Positions 32,330 through 42,285 of a DNA stretch of 64,000 nucleotides are shown here, in pieces. The translations under genes and the position numbers were made by a program. Within the stretch, counting starts at the first letter, position 1; the number at the start of each line of letters is the position of its first letter. The stretch is from an uncultured Chloroflexota bacterium (GTDB taxonomy: Bacteria; Chloroflexota; Anaerolineae; Anaerolineales; Anaerolineaceae), in NCBI GenBank assembly GCA_902786265.1, contig CADACE010000005.1:62001-126000 (forward strand), written 5' to 3'. The notes below the pieces were generated by a model, which was not told the origin of the DNA, searched no databases, and worked only from the letters and a program-made list of their open reading frames with translations.

Positions 32330-33427
32330 CTAAATTACATTTACCGCCGTACCGAAGCCGATATTCTCGCGTTTCATGTCCCCGGTGATCATGGGTTTTG
32401 CCCAGCGGAACAGCCATTTGGCTTCTTCACAGGGCATATTGACACAGCCATGGCTCATGGTCATCCCAAAATTATCGTGCCAGTAAGCGCCATGAAATGC
32501 GACACCGGTTTTGGGTTCAAAATAACAGCACCAGGGCGTACCGGGAAATTCATAGGCGTCAAGATCGGCAGTCATCTGGCCTTCTCCCATATGGTGCGAA
32601 GGAACTTTATTCATGATGTTAAATTGTCCCTTCGGAGTCTGGGTCGGGATCACACCCTCACGCCTGATGCTGGTGATACCGGTCGAGACCTTGAGCGTCT
32701 TTACCGGCTCGTCATATTCGTAGCAGGTCATCGTCTGCATACCGAGTGAAACATCGATATGCTTATGCTCTACGGGAATTTCCGGTGTGATCGGCGCAAT
32801 TTCTTCCCAGGGAATAATACGCATATGTTCGGCAGGGACATAATAATCCCATGAATCATACTCGTATGTGGAATCTTTGATGCGGTACCAGGGCCTGCCA
32901 TCGGGACCGTTGATGACACCGACGACCCAATAAACGGACTGATAGTACAGCATAAAGATATCTTCCCACTTTTTCCCCGTGCGATTCACGCGTGCCTGTG
33001 AGAAGGGAACCGTTATTTCCGCAAGCCTGCCGGGCAGGGGAGTGCTGAGCACCGAATAATCCACTTCGTTCAGGTGCGTCTCTACGACCTGCATATGAGC
33101 GGAATGAACATAACCGCCCCAGACCCGGTACCATTTCGGGTTATAACCGGGACCATATTCCGATTCCACTTCATAGTAGACGTTCAGCAGATCATTGCGG
33201 AAGCGCTGGTAGAGAATCTGACTTTCGTCCCAGGGTTCTTTATAAATGCTGATATTGGCCGTGGCTACACGCACGACCTTTCCCGTTCCGGGAGTAACGA
33301 CGCGTTCCTTTTCTTCCTTGACTTCCGGATCTGTCTGATAGAAAGGACGGAAAGCCAGTGCGCCTAAACCGGCAGATACATATTTCAGAAAATCACGGCG
33401 GCTGACTTTAGACGGCAGGGTCGGCAT
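32330..33427 (-). CDS. L,D-transpeptidase (YkuD domain) with Tat signal
   Basis: 365 residues from the ATG at 33427, which shares its A with the stop of the upstream gene (TGATG). The N-terminus has a twin-arginine motif (SRRDFLK) and a hydrophobic stretch, so the protein is likely exported folded. The middle holds two SH3-like segments (RVATANISIYKEP...; YRVWGGYVHSAHMQVV). The C-terminal YkuD site is intact: His312, then SHGC with His326 and Cys328. Such enzymes make 3-3 peptidoglycan cross-links or attach proteins to the wall. It is translationally coupled to the DUF493 gene. Confidence 0.85.
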   Translation of the reverse strand: MPTLPSKVSRRDFLKYVSAGLGALAFRPFYQTDPEVKEEKERVVTPGTGKVVRVATANISIYKEPWDESQILYQRFRNDLLNVYYEVESEYGPGYNPKWYRVWGGYVHSAHMQVVETHLNEVDYSVLSTPLPGRLAEITVPFSQARVNRTGKKWEDIFMLYYQSVYWVVGVINGPDGRPWYRIKDSTYEYDSWDYYVPAEHMRIIPWEEIAPITPEIPVEHKHIDVSLGMQTMTCYEYDEPVKTLKVSTGITSIRREGVIPTQTPKGQFNIMNKVPSHHMGEGQMTADLDAYEFPGTPWCCYFEPKTGVAFHGAYWHDNFGMTMSHGCVNMPCEEAKWLFRWAKPMITGDMKRENIGFGTAVNVI

Positions 33428-33762
33428 CAGAGCACCCACTTCACCAGTTCATTGGCGGTCAGTTCTTTATACAGCGCATCCATCTGCTCCCGTGACTGTG
33501 CGGTGAATTTTGTCTTGAGGGAGCAGTATTTTTTGTTGGCACTGTAAGCAGTCGCCAGGTTCTTTTCTTCCACTTCGGGAACGTGCTTTTTCAAAATGGC
33601 AAAAATGATACCTTTATATTCGGGAACGTTCAATCCCATAATGGAAATCGGGAATTCACAGGGGAACTTCAGTTCCGCTTTTTCAAAAGCATCCTGCGGC
33701 ACCCGCGTGGTATTATCCTCATCGACTTCGATGTTAATTCCTTTGTGTAATTCGTCAGACAT
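33427..33762 (-). CDS. DUF493 (YbeD-like) protein
   Basis: 111 residues from the ATG at 33762 (GGAGAG upstream). The middle matches DUF493: FPCEFPISIMGLNVPEYK and SREQMDALYKELTANELVKW. The fold is a small ferredoxin-like domain related to ACT domains; in enterobacteria the gene lies near lipoate synthesis genes, not here. An acidic 35-residue N-terminal tail is extra. It overlaps the L,D-transpeptidase gene by one base. Function unknown. Confidence 0.75.
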   Translation of the reverse strand: MSDELHKGINIEVDEDNTTRVPQDAFEKAELKFPCEFPISIMGLNVPEYKGIIFAILKKHVPEVEEKNLATAYSANKKYCSLKTKFTAQSREQMDALYKELTANELVKWVL

Positions 33763-33952
33763 GTTATCTTCTCTCCTGAACACATTCGTAAAAATGACAT
33801 ATAAAATTTTACCTCAAAGTTTTATTTAAGGTGAAGAATGGAGTGTGAAGTGTGAAATAACAGAGCCATCCCGCGGAGATCATTTGGAAAACCGCAGGAT
33901 AACCGGAAGCAGTACCGGATATTTATCAAAAATCAACAGCAGACAGAAAGAA

Positions 33953-34702
33953 TTAATGAAAACGCAGAGAAAAGGCAGTCAGGACACTTTCTTTCACGGT
34001 ATTGAACACCCGCATTTTGCTGGTGCCGCGTTTCCAGTCATATCTCAGCGTGAATGGAACTTCAGCAAATCTTGCTCCGATTCGTGAAAGCTTGTACAGG
34101 ACTTCCATCATGCAGGCAAAGGACCTGCGTTCCGCGATGGCCTCTCCGTATGTTTCCCGGGCTTTCCGGATGATCTCATACGTATACATGCGGTAGCCGC
34201 AGGTATAATCTTTCACTCCCTTTACCCCAAGGAGGAATTTATAAAAGATCCCCGCTCCATTGCTCAGGAACTGCCGGAAAGAGGGAACCCCTTTCACCTC
34301 GGAGCTCTCGCAGTACCGGGAGGCGATCACAACGTCATACCCCTGATCGATCTTCGGCAGCATACTGAGGGAATACAGGGGATCATGGGAATTGTCACCA
34401 TCCATCAGAACGCACAGGTCGCCTTCCTTCCCGTTATCAAGAAAATACCGGAAAGCGGTATTCAGTCCGCCGCCAAGCCCCTTGTTTTGTTCATGACAGA
34501 TCATACGGCAGTTCGGGAAGCGGTCTGTAAGCATCCGGATTTTTTCCGCGGTATGATCCGTGCTTTTGTCGTCAATACAAACCACGATCAGCTCATATCC
34601 TGCTTCCGAATATTGCGCTTCCAGTTCAAACCACTTTTCAGTCAGCGGTATGATGTTATCTTCTTCATTATAACAAGGCAGCATTACCCAGGTTTTTCGC
34701 AT
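33953..34702 (-). CDS. GT2 family glycosyltransferase (DPM1-like)
   Basis: 249 residues: MLPCYNEEDNI start, DDKSTDHT, MDGDNSHDP (the metal-binding DxD-type site) and a CGYRMY block, all typical of dolichol/polyprenyl-phosphate mannosyl- or glucosyltransferases. No membrane anchors, so it probably works at the inner membrane face to load sugar onto a lipid carrier. The neighbouring YfhO-type protein, on the same strand upstream, may use such lipid-linked sugars. Nucleotide-sugar specificity cannot be read. Confidence 0.82.
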   Translation of the reverse strand: MRKTWVMLPCYNEEDNIIPLTEKWFELEAQYSEAGYELIVVCIDDKSTDHTAEKIRMLTDRFPNCRMICHEQNKGLGGGLNTAFRYFLDNGKEGDLCVLMDGDNSHDPLYSLSMLPKIDQGYDVVIASRYCESSEVKGVPSFRQFLSNGAGIFYKFLLGVKGVKDYTCGYRMYTYEIIRKARETYGEAIAERRSFACMMEVLYKLSRIGARFAEVPFTLRYDWKRGTSKMRVFNTVKESVLTAFSLRFH

Positions 34703-34968
34703 AAGCTTATTTTCCCACAGTATTCCTTACGAATATTTCACACCATATTTTAGCATAAGTTCATTCGTTTGCAAGAAAATTCACACTGCTGCGTTAAAAT
34801 CACCATTTTGGTTTCTAAAATATGAGCAGCATTATAAGGGTATACGAAATTTCAAATACCTCAGCTGATCAGAAATAATAAACGCAAACCGGGTCCGTAT
34901 GCTGCAGTTTTCCAGGTACTTACCTGTTCATTAAATCTGCAGAAGTGATTTCGCGGCGAACATTCATA

Positions 34969-37900
34969 TTACCGCACACTCCCCGCACGTTTTTTTCTGA
35001 TCATCGCCGCCATGACCAAAAGGATCAGAGTCCCGCCGGAAACAGCACATCCTGCCAACAGTCCTTCCGGCCTGTATTTGATCGAAAATGTATGGATCCC
35101 GGCCGAAACAGGCGCGGAAAGGAAGAGCCCGAAAGCTTTTTCGGCAGCCGCGGGTGCCCCATCGATCTCGATCCGCCATCCCCGGTCATATGGGATCGTA
35201 AAGAACAAATAGCCGGCTTTTTCCGCGGAAATTGTCCCGGAAACCGCGGTCTCGGAATCCTTCCTGACCGACACACCGCTCTGCTGAAGCTGACTCGCAT
35301 ACCTTTTCAGCACGGAAAGATTTTCCGAATAGAGCTGCAGCTCATTCACAGATGCCTGATCGTTCTGCAGGCGCAGGGTGATTTCAAGATCCGTCAGCCC
35401 GGAAGGCAAAGCTATGATCGGATTTCCCGTCCCGTCAAAGCAGCTCATCAGCTTTTCCCCGTTGATTAGCAGATCCAGCGGATACTGCAGATCAGCGTCA
35501 TTCCGCAGGTAGAGGTAAAGGACATCATCAGTTCCGGCGGATATATTCCAGGTGATCGAAGCTTCCTGCTCCGCATCGATACGCTCATAGATTCCCGATC
35601 CGGCTCCGGAAAGGCGCAGATTACGCAGCACAGGCGTCCCTTCTGATATTCTGCTGTAAACAGCGTCTTCCGAACCGGTAAGAGCAGCGAAAATATCATT
35701 CTGCAGTTCAAAAGTAATGTGTGCAGGGTCGTCCAGCGCGATCCGCTCCGCCGCAAAGATGAGCGGGAGACTGTAAGGATTCCGGAAAACATAATACCCG
35801 TTTTCCGTGTACACGCGCTCATAAGGCTTCGCAATCGATTCACTGTCGGAAAGGAGGTAACGGATGCCCATCAGGCTGTCTGCGGCCAGATCGGAGCCCT
35901 CTCCATAAAGATAACGCCAGGGATATAAACGGTACCCCATCTTTGGCAAAAACTTCATCAACTCATAATTCAGCGTCGAGGAAAAATGTCCCACACCATG
36001 ATAATCCAGCGTCATAGCGTCATTGGCATCCCTGGCATAGGTTTTTTCGACCCGGTAAAAGCCGTCATCCAAATCTTTCAGCTTCCGGATCAGCGGAATG
36101 TTGTCCGCGAAAAAGGCCTGAAAATCAGCGGGCGTTTCCGAACGCTGATAGGCATTTTTTTCTCCGAGGATCATCCAGCCGTTCAGGAACAGGTCCGCAC
36201 AGCAAAAGATCAGCACCCAAACCGGAAATCCCGATGCGGATCGGACGGAGAAAGCCCAAACCAGCAGCATACAGCCGGTCAGAACGAAGTTGAGCAGTAC
36301 GGTTTCGGCGGAAAACCAGCTGAATTGTTTCCCCGAAACCATCCATAGCAAAAAATATACGAAAACCGCTGCCGCGGCTATCCGCGGCAGGGTAATGCCC
36401 TCCCGTTCCTGCCAGCATCGCAGGGCAAGGGAGAGCAGGAAAAGACAAATGATATAACTGTAGCGGTAAGGCCACCACACCGGCTCAGTGAAACCGTGCA
36501 GGATCAGGTTCAGTCCGCGGATCATCATTACAGCGGCACAAAGGAGCAGACCGGCACCGCAAAGCAGCTTTTCTTTTCCCCGAATATTGCGGTTCAGGAA
36601 AAAGAGAGGCAGTCCGACAGTCACAAAGGTACCGCAAAAGATATTCGGCAGACCGGAGGAAAGGGTCTGATCCAGGTCAAAACTTCCGTAAAACAGTTTT
36701 CCCGCCAGCTCGGGAAGGCTCATGTTGAATGCAAAGGAGATCACGTTCCCATCGACGGATTTCATGCCTTTCGTCAGCTGTATCGCGACAGGGATCAGCA
36801 GAAATGCAGCAAACCCGGCGGAAATGAGCGAACAGCAGACAAAGGAGAGCAGCTTCTTCCGGGAGAAACTGCTCTCCAAAAAGACACGGAAGATAAAATA
36901 AAGCACACAGAAAAAGCAGATCTGGTAGGCTGAATAGTAATTGATCAGCAGCATCCCGCACAATGCCGCAATATAGAGTTTCCCGCTATCCCGCGAAATC
37001 AGCTGATCGATTCCCAGCAGGATCACCGGCAGCAACACCGCCCCATCCCGCAGCTGGATATGTTCGCATATCACAAAATGGAAAGCGATGAGCGCATAAG
37101 CGGTCGAAAAAATAAGCGAATCCCTTTTGGTATGGAATACTTTGCGAAAATAAAGTGCGCTTGTCAGACCGCACAGCCCATACCGCAGCATGATCAGCAA
37201 TTCGGCCGCGATCGGATATTTTTCAATCGGGAACAAAGCTGAAAGGCAATTCAGCGGATTCCCGAGGTAATAAGCATAGAGAGAAAGAAAATCATCTCCA
37301 ATGGATTTGCTGAAGGAATAAAGCAGGCTTTTGCTTCCATTCAACACATTCCGGAAATAGAGCAGAAAATCGATATACTGCGCCTGCATATCTGAGATCA
37401 GAAAGGTCTTTTCCCCGAAAGGAAAGATGCGGATGACCAGGCAGACAGCAAACAAGATGACAACCGGAATAAAGAAAGACGCAGGATAAAGAAACCAATC
37501 CGAATCCATAAATGAGGAGCCCGCTTTTCCGTCAAAGCGCCGGAGCGCTTTTCGGAAGACCGCAGCGGGAATACACAGTACACCAATAAGGGAAAGGAAC
37601 AGAAGCGCGAAGACACTCTGCCGGGATATTCCCTTTCCCGCCGCAAAAAAACGCAGCTGCGTATTCGGCGTGGTTGAATAAAACTCAGAGCCATTCCGCA
37701 AGGTCACTACGGAAGGGGACAGGAAGCTGAAAACCGGTCGATGGAAACTGAGAGCCTTTTTCAGCGTCAGGCTGCATCCGCCCATACAGCGTGTCCCGGT
37801 CTCACCATTATCCCATTCGCCCTGAAAAGTTAAATCACTATGCGAAATATCTCCGGCCGCGGGCCAGTACTCCACCTCGTCACTCATTTCACGATCGGGA

Positions 37901-38253
37901 CTGCTCCAATAGGCCCAGATCAGCTCCGCCGGACTCTGCGGGGAAGCTTCGATATCGATCCGGATATCCGTTTTCAGATAAACAGGCAGAGGGGAAACAT
38001 ACTCCGCCCCCAGGCAGAACAGGAAAGCAATGAATGCAGAAACAGTCAGCCCGGCGGTCAGGTCCTTTTCGGAAAGGATGCGGAACGAAAGCACGGTCAG
38101 CAGGCATGCTGCCAGAACTGCGGAAAGCGCCAGGATTCCTTCACGGCGTGTCAGCAGCTCGTCCCAGGACTGGAAAACTGCCAGCGACAGCAGCACCACG
38201 GAAAGTGCCTGCCATACATGAAGGAGAATTCTTTTTGTCATAAGCTTCTTCAT
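34969..38253 (-). CDS. YfhO family membrane protein
   Basis: 1094 residues with about 13 membrane helices in the first 730 and a soluble C-terminal part ending in one more helix and a basic tail (MIRKKRAGSVR). DMQAQYIDFLLYFRNVLNG, the SKSIGDDFLSLYAYYLGNP block and FYRVEKTYARDANDAM are typical of YfhO. In Gram-positive bacteria YfhO relatives glycosylate lipoteichoic acid as GT-C-type transferases. The N-terminal 210 residues carry an extra extracellular beta-rich domain between two helices. Together with the GT2 gene it likely decorates an envelope glycan; the target in this lineage is unknown. Confidence 0.8.
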   Translation of the reverse strand: MKKLMTKRILLHVWQALSVVLLSLAVFQSWDELLTRREGILALSAVLAACLLTVLSFRILSEKDLTAGLTVSAFIAFLFCLGAEYVSPLPVYLKTDIRIDIEASPQSPAELIWAYWSSPDREMSDEVEYWPAAGDISHSDLTFQGEWDNGETGTRCMGGCSLTLKKALSFHRPVFSFLSPSVVTLRNGSEFYSTTPNTQLRFFAAGKGISRQSVFALLFLSLIGVLCIPAAVFRKALRRFDGKAGSSFMDSDWFLYPASFFIPVVILFAVCLVIRIFPFGEKTFLISDMQAQYIDFLLYFRNVLNGSKSLLYSFSKSIGDDFLSLYAYYLGNPLNCLSALFPIEKYPIAAELLIMLRYGLCGLTSALYFRKVFHTKRDSLIFSTAYALIAFHFVICEHIQLRDGAVLLPVILLGIDQLISRDSGKLYIAALCGMLLINYYSAYQICFFCVLYFIFRVFLESSFSRKKLLSFVCCSLISAGFAAFLLIPVAIQLTKGMKSVDGNVISFAFNMSLPELAGKLFYGSFDLDQTLSSGLPNIFCGTFVTVGLPLFFLNRNIRGKEKLLCGAGLLLCAAVMMIRGLNLILHGFTEPVWWPYRYSYIICLFLLSLALRCWQEREGITLPRIAAAAVFVYFLLWMVSGKQFSWFSAETVLLNFVLTGCMLLVWAFSVRSASGFPVWVLIFCCADLFLNGWMILGEKNAYQRSETPADFQAFFADNIPLIRKLKDLDDGFYRVEKTYARDANDAMTLDYHGVGHFSSTLNYELMKFLPKMGYRLYPWRYLYGEGSDLAADSLMGIRYLLSDSESIAKPYERVYTENGYYVFRNPYSLPLIFAAERIALDDPAHITFELQNDIFAALTGSEDAVYSRISEGTPVLRNLRLSGAGSGIYERIDAEQEASITWNISAGTDDVLYLYLRNDADLQYPLDLLINGEKLMSCFDGTGNPIIALPSGLTDLEITLRLQNDQASVNELQLYSENLSVLKRYASQLQQSGVSVRKDSETAVSGTISAEKAGYLFFTIPYDRGWRIEIDGAPAAAEKAFGLFLSAPVSAGIHTFSIKYRPEGLLAGCAVSGGTLILLVMAAMIRKKRAGSVR

Positions 38254-38404
38254 TTGATAAACACACCAGATAATCTGAACTGAATATTATCGGCCGTAAA
38301 CCTTCTGCAGCCGGTTTATTATATCGTACGATCACGTACAGGGCATCTGCGGCAAAGTGATTGTCTGCATTGAAGCAATCTGTCTGCGCCTGATCTGTTT
38401 CCAT

Positions 38405-38441
38405 ATAAAACAACAGAGCCGGGAATGTATACCCGACTCTG
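38405..38441 (-). terminator. leuS terminator
   Basis: On the minus strand CAGAGTCGGG and CCCGGCTCTG pair over an 8-base loop, followed by TTGTTTTAT. Confidence 0.65.
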
Positions 38442-38463
38442 AAATTATAACAGGAAAGCCGTT

Positions 38464-40923
38464 TTATTTCACGATATTGATCAGCTTCTTCGGAACGATG
38501 ATGATCTTCTTCGGCTCTTTGCCTTCCAGTGCGGCGATAACTGCCGGACGGGCAAGGACTTCCGCCTTGGCTTCGTCATCACTGACGGAAGCGGGCAGGT
38601 CCACACGGTCGCGCAGCTTGCCGTTGACCTGGACGACATAGGTCACAACATCATCCTTGGCCGCAGCGGCATCCGCTTCCGGCCAGAGCTGGGTGTGAAT
38701 GGAATAAGGCTTGCCGAGCTGTTCCCAGATCTCTTCCGTGATATGCGGAGCGACCGGCGCCATCATGCGCAGATAGATATCCGCGGCTTCGTCCCATTCT
38801 TTAGAGCCCATGGCACCGGCAGATTTTGCCTTGCCGATCTCATTCAGCAGTTCCATCAGCCCGGAAACGACCGTATTGAACTGGAAAGCTTCCATGTCAC
38901 GGGTCACTGCCTTGATGGCCTGATGGACCTTGCGGCGCAGTGTCCGCAGCGTATCGGCATCCGCGCAGTTCATCTTTTCAGCCGGTTCGAGGAACATGGA
39001 CCAGACACGGCGGACCCAGCGGGCGGAGCCTTCGATGCCCTTGGAATCCCACGGCGCGCCCATTTCCCAGCGGGCAAAGAACATCAGGTAGGCACGGACA
39101 GTATCAGCGCCGTAGCGGGCTACCAGCGCGTCCGGATCAACCACGTTTCCGCGGCTCTTGGACATCTTCTGCTGGTCTTCGCCCAGGACCATACCCTGGT
39201 TGCGCAGCTTGAGCATCGGTTCATCGCCTTTGGTAATGCCCATGTCGCGGCAGGCCTTATGGAAGAAGCGCGTGTAGATCAGGTGCATCGTCGCATGTTC
39301 GATACCGCCGGTATAAACATCCACCGGCATCCAGTAGTCATATTCCTTCTTGTCAAAAGGATATGTATCATAATACGGGCTCAGGTAACCCAGATGGTAC
39401 CAGCTGGAACACATGAACGTATCCATAGTATCAGTGTCACGTTCGGCGTCCGCTCCGCAGACCGGGCACTTGACGTTCTTCCAGGTCGGGTGCAGCTTCA
39501 GCGGGCTTTCACCGGTCGGTTTCCATTCCACATCATCCGGCAGCAGCACAGGGAGCTGATCTTCCGGTACCGGAACAGCGCCGCAGTGCGGGCAATGGAT
39601 GATCGGGATCGGAGCGCCCCAATAGCGCTGGCGGGAAACCAGCCAGTCACGCAGACGGTAGGTCGTGGTCTTATGACCGATTCCTTTTTCTTCCAGCCAT
39701 TCGCAGACTTTTTCGAATGCCACATCACCCGGGACACCGGTCATCGGACCGGAGTTGACGATGGTACCGTGCGCCGCAGCAGCCTGTGTCATGGTCGCAC
39801 CGTCGGGCAGTTCTTCACCTTCCGGATGAACGACGACGATCACGTCCAGACCGAACTTGCGGGCAAATTCAAAGTCGCGCTGGTCATGAGCCGGAACAGC
39901 CATGATGGCGCCGGTCCCGTAACCCATCAGGACATAGTCGGAGATCCAGATCGGGATCTTCTTGTCGTTGACCGGGTTGATGGCATAGCGTCCGGAAAAG
40001 ACACCGGTCTTTTCACGGTCGGCAGCGGACCGCTCGATTTCAGAAGAGCGGGCAGCGTTGTCGACGTATGCGGCGATTTCAGGATGATCACCTTCCGCCA
40101 GGATCTCTTTCACCATCGGATGTTCCGGCGCGATGACCATAAAGGTCACGCCCCAGAGCGTATCAGGACGGGTGGTGAACACTTCCAGATCCTCACCGTT
40201 TTCCAGTCTGAAGTGAACGGAAGCACCTTCCGAACGGCCGATCCAGTTGGTCTGCAGCGTGCGGACCCGTTCCGGCCAGTCGATTCCGTCAAAGTTCAGC
40301 AGTTCTTCAGCGTATTTGGTAATGCGGAAATACCACTGGTTCAGGTCTTTCTTGATCACCGGGGTACCGCAGCGTTCGCAGTGGCGGTCATCACCCCAGA
40401 CCTGTTCACGGGCCAGGGTGGTATTGCAGGTCGGGCACCAGTCCACCGCGGAATATTTCTGGTAAGCCAGGTCATGCTTGAAGAGCTGCAGGAAGAACCA
40501 CTGTGTCCAGCGGTAATATTCCGGTTTTGCGGAAATGATCTCGCGGCGCCAGTCAAACATGGATCCCATCGATTTCAGCTGGTCACGCATATGGTCAATG
40601 TTTGCGAAGGTCCATGATGCCGGATGGATGTTATGCTTGATCGCGGCATTTTCAGCCGGCAGGCCGAAAGCGTCAAAGCCCATCGGGAACATGACGTTGA
40701 AGCCCTTCATGCGCATGTAGCGGGCATGAGCGTCTGACGGCGTGATGGAATACCAGTGACCGATGTGAAGGTTGCCGGAGGGATAAGGAAGCATGGTAAG
40801 AGCATAGTGCTTCGGCTTGTTTTCATCAATATTGGATTCATACAACTTATCGTCAGCCCATCTTTTTTGCCATTTTTCTTCGATGGCTTTCGAATTATAC
40901 ACGGGGGTTTTCTTCTCTTCCAT
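38464..40923 (-). CDS. leuS: Leucyl-tRNA synthetase
   Basis: 819 residues from the ATG at 40923, chosen for GAAGGAGGGG directly upstream; a frame extension to 40962 lacks a ribosome site. Class I signatures are HIGH (53-56) and KMSKS (about 585-589). The CP1 editing domain is present (TTRPDTLWGVTFMVIAPEHP), as is the bacterial zinc-type CPTCNTTL...CERCGTPV block. The anticodon-binding domain and a C-terminal VQVNGKLRDRVDLP block complete the usual bacterial length. It charges tRNA-Leu in the cytosol. Two tRNA-Ala genes lie just upstream on the same strand, separated by a terminator. Confidence 0.97.
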   Translation of the reverse strand: MEEKKTPVYNSKAIEEKWQKRWADDKLYESNIDENKPKHYALTMLPYPSGNLHIGHWYSITPSDAHARYMRMKGFNVMFPMGFDAFGLPAENAAIKHNIHPASWTFANIDHMRDQLKSMGSMFDWRREIISAKPEYYRWTQWFFLQLFKHDLAYQKYSAVDWCPTCNTTLAREQVWGDDRHCERCGTPVIKKDLNQWYFRITKYAEELLNFDGIDWPERVRTLQTNWIGRSEGASVHFRLENGEDLEVFTTRPDTLWGVTFMVIAPEHPMVKEILAEGDHPEIAAYVDNAARSSEIERSAADREKTGVFSGRYAINPVNDKKIPIWISDYVLMGYGTGAIMAVPAHDQRDFEFARKFGLDVIVVVHPEGEELPDGATMTQAAAAHGTIVNSGPMTGVPGDVAFEKVCEWLEEKGIGHKTTTYRLRDWLVSRQRYWGAPIPIIHCPHCGAVPVPEDQLPVLLPDDVEWKPTGESPLKLHPTWKNVKCPVCGADAERDTDTMDTFMCSSWYHLGYLSPYYDTYPFDKKEYDYWMPVDVYTGGIEHATMHLIYTRFFHKACRDMGITKGDEPMLKLRNQGMVLGEDQQKMSKSRGNVVDPDALVARYGADTVRAYLMFFARWEMGAPWDSKGIEGSARWVRRVWSMFLEPAEKMNCADADTLRTLRRKVHQAIKAVTRDMEAFQFNTVVSGLMELLNEIGKAKSAGAMGSKEWDEAADIYLRMMAPVAPHITEEIWEQLGKPYSIHTQLWPEADAAAAKDDVVTYVVQVNGKLRDRVDLPASVSDDEAKAEVLARPAVIAALEGKEPKKIIIVPKKLINIVK

Positions 40924-40948
40924 TTCCCCTCCTTCAATGATAATGATA

Positions 40949-40983
40949 TAAAAAAGCCTCATTCATCAAGAATGAGGCTTTTC
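40949..40983 (-). terminator. Terminator between the tRNA-Ala genes and leuS
   Basis: AAAAGCCTCATTC and GAATGAGGCTTTT form a perfect 13-bp stem over a 5-base loop. Confidence 0.8.
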
Positions 40984-40985
40984 AG

Positions 40986-41058
40986 TGGACCTAGTGAGAT
41001 TCGAACTCACGACCTTCTCAATGCCATTGAGACGCGCTCCCAACTGCGCTATAGGCCC
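40986..41058 (-). tRNA. tRNA-Ala (anticodon GGC)
   Basis: 73-base cloverleaf on the minus strand: acceptor GGGCCTA/TAGGTCC, anticodon stem TCTCA/TGAGA with loop ATGGCAT, T-loop TTCGAAT. CCA is not encoded. Confidence 0.92.
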
Positions 41059-41092
41059 ATTATCCTTCTTCTTCCTTAGGAGCCAACTAAAG

Positions 41093-41165
41093 TGGACCTG
41101 GGGGGATTCGAACCCCCGACCTCTTCAGTGCGATTGAAGCGCGCTCCCAACTGCGCTACAGGCCC
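41093..41165 (-). tRNA. tRNA-Ala (anticodon CGC)
   Basis: 73-base cloverleaf: acceptor GGGCCTG/CAGGTCC, anticodon stem CTTCA/TGAAG with loop ATCGCAC. It lies 34 bases upstream of the GGC isoacceptor and is closely similar, so the pair arose by duplication. Confidence 0.92.
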
Positions 41166-41306
41166 CTATTTCCTGAAGACATTGTTTATTTTACCCTTCT
41201 CTTTCGATTTGTCAAGAAATTCACAAAAATTCGTTACAAATCTGTTTTTCCGCCGTAATTCACCCGATTTTCCGCTCATATTTGCCGTAACCGGTGTTTT
41301 CCCGGC

Positions 41307-42113
41307 TCATTTTATATGGACATCCATTTGCGGGTAAGGGATTTCGATACCGGCTTTATCCAGCGCTTTTTTGGCGTTTTTCATCATATCGTAACGGATA
41401 TCCCAATAATCTTCATTTCTGCACCAGAAACGGACCAGAAATGCCAGCGAACTGTCTTTATGCTCGGAAAGGTAAACCACGGGAGCCGGATCACGCAAAA
41501 TACGCTTATCATCCTCCGCAGCTGCTCTCAGTGTGGATAAGACATGATCGATATCCGCTGTATAACTGACAGAAAAGGTCAGGTCCTGCCGCCGGGTCCC
41601 TTCCCGGGAAAAATTGATGATCGGCGTGTTTGTCAGGCTGCTGTTGGGGATGGAGATCCTCCGGTTGTCCGGCATCACCAGCTCGGTATAGAAGGATCCG
41701 ACTGATTTTACGGTACCTTCAATACCGCTGTCCGCGTCATTGATCTTGACGTATTCACCGACTTTGATGGGTTTCAAAAGCAGCAGCATCGCTCCGCCGA
41801 CCAGATTGCTCAGCGCTCCCTGCAGCGCAAGGGAAATAGCCACCCCCGCCGTTCCGATCAGGGTGATGATCGAAGTCAGCGGGATCCCCATAACATTCGC
41901 CGCGGTGAGAATGACGATCAGGTAAAGCAGCAGACGGATGAGATTGTTGAGAAATGACCCCAGCGTCGGGTCGATTTTTATTTTCTCGATATAACGTCTG
42001 GAAATTTTCAGCAGCCAGCGCACAAGAAAAGACCCGACAGCCAGCACCAGGAGTCCGCTGAGAAGCTTCAGCCCCTGTTTCTGAAATATATCAAATAAAT
42101 CATTCCATTTCAT
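41307..42113 (-). CDS. MscS-type mechanosensitive channel
   Basis: 268 residues; the ATG at 42113 is preferred over a TTG four codons upstream. Three membrane helices lead into the pore-lining TM3 with its Gly/Ala pattern (GTAGVAISLALQGALSNLVGG), then the beta domain (PIKVGEYVKI, GTVKSVGSFYTEL) and the C-terminal alpha/beta cage. Short MscS channels open under membrane tension to release solutes in hypo-osmotic shock. It has no tight operon partner. Confidence 0.9.
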   Translation of the reverse strand: MKWNDLFDIFQKQGLKLLSGLLVLAVGSFLVRWLLKISRRYIEKIKIDPTLGSFLNNLIRLLLYLIVILTAANVMGIPLTSIITLIGTAGVAISLALQGALSNLVGGAMLLLLKPIKVGEYVKINDADSGIEGTVKSVGSFYTELVMPDNRRISIPNSSLTNTPIINFSREGTRRQDLTFSVSYTADIDHVLSTLRAAAEDDKRILRDPAPVVYLSEHKDSSLAFLVRFWCRNEDYWDIRYDMMKNAKKALDKAGIEIPYPQMDVHIK

Positions 42114-42285
42114 AAGATTTCCCAACCTTTTCGGGGCAATATGATCGAAAACCGCGGAGCTTTCGGGGCGGCAGCCGATCCTGATCCATAGCAGAAAGAT
42201 CCGGATACCATAGACATGCCTTAGATGCTCCGCTCTGAAATACGCCGGAATCTGTGTATAAACTGTTGTTTCGTCCTCTGCAGGA

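Noticed and set aside
38695..40617. 640-codon plus-strand frame
   Set aside because: Antisense to leuS, whose motifs are complete; an open frame opposite a GC-balanced gene.
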